A program made the position numbers and the translations under genes. From the NCBI GenBank assembly GCA_945872795.1, contig CAMCAZ010000007.1, forward strand, positions 1 through 64,000: DNA of 64,000 bases, in the 5' to 3' direction. Below, piece after piece: positions 62,401 through 64,000 of the stretch (positions within the stretch are counted from its first letter, which is position 1; the number at the start of each line of letters is the position of its first letter). The notes beneath the pieces were generated by a model. The model was not told the origin of the DNA, made no database searches, and saw nothing but the letters and a program-made list of their open reading frames with translations. Source of the DNA: Chryseobacterium gleum. Lineage in GTDB: Bacteria; Bacteroidota; Bacteroidia; Flavobacteriales_F; PHOS-HE28.

Positions 62401-64000
62401 TTCGTGTGGACACCTGCGCCGGTTGCGGGGCAGGGCACGCCTGATGCCACCGGACTCTGTCCGGGCAGCTATTCCCTGCTGATCACAGATGCTGCAGGTT
62501 GCGATACCACCATCGCCTTCGTCATCGATCCGGTGGTGCCCATCGTGGTCGATCTGGTGTTGACGCCGACGGGTTGTTCGGGCCAATGCATCGGTACTGC
62601 GGATGCCACGGTCAGCGGTGGTACCGCTCCCTATGTCTACGATTGGTCCCCGGACCCGATCAACGGCGATGGTACGCCCAACGTGACCGCGCTTTGCTCG
62701 GGAGCATACACGCTCACGGTCACCGATGCATTGGGCTGTGATACCACGGTGCAGTTCGTGATCACCACGCCGTCCGGCATCGATGCCGTTCCCACGGTCA
62801 CCGATGCTACGTGCGGAGGAACCTGTGATGGCACCATCGTTCTGGCCACCTCAGGGGGTGTTGCGCCGTACAGCTTCGTGTGGACGCCGGAACCTGGCGC
62901 AGGCCAGGGCACCGGATCCGTGAGCGGCCTGTGCGCAGGCTTGTGGACGGTGCAGGTCACGGATGCTGCAGGCTGCGACACGCTCCTGACGATCCCCGTG
63001 AACGAACCCGGAGCGATCGTGCCGAACGGAGTGTCCACGAACGAGACCTGCAATGGTCCCTGTGACGGCACGGCCGGTGTCGCGCCCACGGGAGGGCAGG
63101 TACCTTACCAGTTCTTCTGGGCACCGGTCCCGCCCAACGGTCAGGGTGGTCCCACGGCCACGGACCTCTGCGCCGGTGATTGGTCCGTGACCATCACGGA
63201 TGCAGCCGGGTGTGATACCACGGTGGTCTTCACGATCCTGCCGAACACGGGGATCTCCGCAGGGCTGGTGTTCGCCGACGGACCCTGTCACGGTGAATGT
63301 GGCGGCACGGCCTCGGTGACGCCCACCGGTGGTGTGGAACCTTACACCTTCCTCTGGCAACCGGATCCGATCACCGGGCAGGGAACCGATGCGGTATCGG
63401 GACTGTGTGTGGGCGGTTATTCGGTCACGGTGACCGATGCACTGGGCTGTGATACCACCTTGACCTTCATCATCGAGAAGCCGGGTCCGTTCGTGCCCAA
63501 CCTGGTGGTGCAGCCGGAGGATTGCACGGGTCCCTGCAGCGGAGCAGCGGCCGTATTCCCGGCGGGAGCGGCACCTCCCTACACTTACCTCTGGAACCCT
63601 GAACCCGGCAGTGGTCAGGGCACTAATGTGGCGCTCGGGCTCTGCGCCGGCACCACCTATGACGTGACCATTACGGATGCCAACCTCTGTGACACCACGC
63701 TCACCATCACCATCGACCCCTTCGAACCGATCCTGCCCAACGTGAGCAGCACGCCCGTGAGCTGTTCCGGCGCCTGTGATGGTACCGCGACGGTGGGACC
63801 CACGGGCGGACAGGCTCCATACACCTTCTTTTGGGTGCCTGAGCCCCCCAATGGACAGGGTGTCGCACAGGCCACCGGGCTCTGTGAAGGGGTCTATGAG
63901 GTCACCATCACCGATGCGGTCAACTGCACCACCACCACACAGGTGCTGATCACCGGCCCCGCGCCCTTGAGCAGTGTGCCGACGATCACTCCCATCAGTT
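59404..64000 (+). CDS. Giant SprB-like adhesin with cysteine-rich repeats (incomplete)
   Basis: The gene starts with ATG at 59404, 18 bases after the PorP/SprF stop, and stays open to the window edge (1532 codons, no stop). A signal peptide (LSKSILALLFITAVSVASAQ) is followed by a surface-protein N-terminus (TKYWTGGDGRWNDPAKWSLT; about residues 25-270). From about residue 273 there are at least 16 SprB-type repeats with a period of 75-80 residues. Each has CxGxCDGTA, YxFxWTPxPxxGQG, TGLCAGxY and ITDAxGCDTT, which gives four cysteines per repeat. Such proteins are gliding adhesins or biofilm proteins moved by the type IX system; the C-terminal sorting domain must lie beyond the window. Cysteine-rich SprB repeats suggest disulfide-stabilised rods. 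Confidence 0.9.
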   Translation, partial: MLTKTLSKSILALLFITAVSVASAQTKYWTGGDGRWNDPAKWSLTPQGAGGAGVPRVQEDVVINGEGAVTIQLQDVAWCRGLLLQAGSGSIRITGGTDSELNIAGDWRAQGSVQWDQQGQVRLVKRQGGAELELRGMPIAADVMLDGSGSWSLLSDLTIADQRALRMRQGTLIGNGNRIKAGRLLLEGRGEKRFIAGSSIVQLQEVPDAALLRGVLQPGSSTLAVQGQVSPWGVPLLQDAEAQRDINVCGTGPGQTPFIVDAQLTTNFNGFGVQCRGACNATVTATVTGGSGNFTYAWLNGGPNTSTWTTACGGPQIVIVTDVVQGISCPAQVNVTEPAPLGIIFFGQGTPPTCATVCDGSRTALAVGGVSPIAYNWNNGAGTSSAFFGLCPGLNTLVITDANGCAFDTTFFFNVQPITPNLSFTPTSCFGSCDGTAEVVPSGGTGNFTITWSPGGATGPSVSNLCPGNYSVTLADVNGCDTTLTFDITEPPPILSTITSTDATCSGTCDGTASVTASGSPGPFSFVWTPEPGSGQGTADVIGLCEGTYSVLVTDQSSGCDTTLTVNIAAPGEIDAQAVLTAASCAGTCDGEIQLTISGGTPPYTFTWTPAPPAGQGTGSISGLCAGNWSVLIADAAGCDTTLNFTITEPPPIDPGLFVTDVSCAGACDGTATATVTGGVAPYDLIWTPAPAGGQGSNTATGLCAGNYTLLITDDNGCDTTVTFTINEPPPLSAVPSQTNVTCGGLCDGSASVVVSGGVGPYGFVWVPDPPVGQGTAQAEGLCAGTYTVTITDQNGCELAVPFTILDAVPILLSLQLTPASCPGVCDGGAGVIASGGVAPYTYAWTPEPGAGQGSPNVTGLCPQAYSLTVTDAVGCDTTIAFTITAPDPITVAATVVDATCSDDCNGSIDLLVSGGNGTFTYVWTPAPGAGQGTASVTGLCAGPWQVLITSGGCDTTLTYTILEPPPIVASLTTAPPTCSDVCDGTASAIVSGGTLPYDFVWTPAPVAGQGTPDATGLCPGSYSLLITDAAGCDTTIAFVIDPVVPIVVDLVLTPTGCSGQCIGTADATVSGGTAPYVYDWSPDPINGDGTPNVTALCSGAYTLTVTDALGCDTTVQFVITTPSGIDAVPTVTDATCGGTCDGTIVLATSGGVAPYSFVWTPEPGAGQGTGSVSGLCAGLWTVQVTDAAGCDTLLTIPVNEPGAIVPNGVSTNETCNGPCDGTAGVAPTGGQVPYQFFWAPVPPNGQGGPTATDLCAGDWSVTITDAAGCDTTVVFTILPNTGISAGLVFADGPCHGECGGTASVTPTGGVEPYTFLWQPDPITGQGTDAVSGLCVGGYSVTVTDALGCDTTLTFIIEKPGPFVPNLVVQPEDCTGPCSGAAAVFPAGAAPPYTYLWNPEPGSGQGTNVALGLCAGTTYDVTITDANLCDTTLTITIDPFEPILPNVSSTPVSCSGACDGTATVGPTGGQAPYTFFWVPEPPNGQGVAQATGLCEGVYEVTITDAVNCTTTTQVLITGPAPLSSVPTITPIS
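60220..63990 (+). repeat. Sixteen SprB-type tandem repeats
   Basis: DNA units of 228-240 bases. The anchor GGCTGCGATACCAC (Gly-Cys-Asp-Thr-Thr) occurs near 60838, 61078, 61318, 61552, 62028, 62262, 62502, 62736 and 63448, with diverged forms in the other units. Unit starts are at codons for CxxxC motifs near 60220, 60465, 60687, 60910, 61150, 61390, 61625, 61866, 62103, 62337, 62574, 62811, 63048, 63286, 63523 and 63760. Repeats differ at most sites, so they are not recent exact copies. Confidence 0.85.

Noticed and set aside
60961-62586. Minus-strand open frame opposite the SprB-like repeats
   Set aside because: Its apparent repeats only reflect the repeats of the plus-strand adhesin gene.
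60220-63990. CRISPR or satellite DNA
   Set aside because: The periodicity is 228-240 bases, in frame, and encodes conserved protein repeats.

Overview
The window comes from a chromosome of a G+C-rich member of the Bacteroidota, most probably a Flavobacteriales-like lineage. The evidence is a PorP/SprF protein, a gliding-motility-type C-terminal sorting domain, SprB-type repeats, the long form of IspG, the gene string ftsX-DUF3098-uppP-truB-queA, and several proteins largely confined to this phylum (DUF6427, DUF4230, 47-residue and DUF4412-type proteins). Promoter-like boxes of the form TAnnTTTG or TACCTT(C/T/G)G precede many genes. Genus and species cannot be read from the sequence.

Layout. 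0-13 kb: the end of a YebC-type regulator gene, a NIT/HAMP sensor kinase, an acyl-CoA carboxylase beta subunit, a TPR sensor kinase with its LuxR-type response regulator, a redoxin, purD, a pair of membrane proteins, purQ and a CotH/lamin-tail surface protein. 13.2-14.7 kb: a GxxExxY gene between two inverted arrays of short degenerate repeats. 14.7-26.4 kb: almost entirely minus-strand housekeeping genes (CDF transporter, dnaG, polyprenyl synthase, rlmN coupled to a toxin-antitoxin pair, ispD, queA, truB, uppP, DUF3098, ftsX). 26.5-34 kb: leuS, a DUF3108 protein, an M23 peptidase and small lipoproteins. 34-49.7 kb: minus-strand ispG, DUF4230, an EamA transporter, DUF502, a cyclase, hemW, a sensor kinase, an AsmA-like giant, an RsuA/RluB-type pseudouridine synthase, yraN and an LD-carboxypeptidase. 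49.7-51.9 kb: an abrupt A+T-rich island of three small lipoprotein genes, each bounded by integron attC-like palindromic elements, with no integrase in view. 52-57 kb: metG, an orphan antitoxin with a toxin stub, menB, a subtilase lipoprotein and tRNA-Arg(CCT). 57.4-64 kb: a type IX secretion/gliding cluster (sorted surface protein, PorP/SprF protein, and a very large SprB-like repeat adhesin that runs off the window).

Functional themes are isoprenoid and quinone supply (ispD, ispG, polyprenyl synthase, menB, uppP), translation (leuS, metG, rlmN, truB, queA, pseudouridine synthase, tRNA-Arg), purine synthesis (purD, purQ) and the cell surface (CotH, subtilase, T9SS cluster, many lipoproteins). 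The least ordinary parts are the attC-like cassette island, the GxxExxY element with its inverted repeat arrays (and a likely relic near 10 kb), a local composition drop inside leuS, and a small palindromic repeat family used once as a perfect terminator and once inside leuS.
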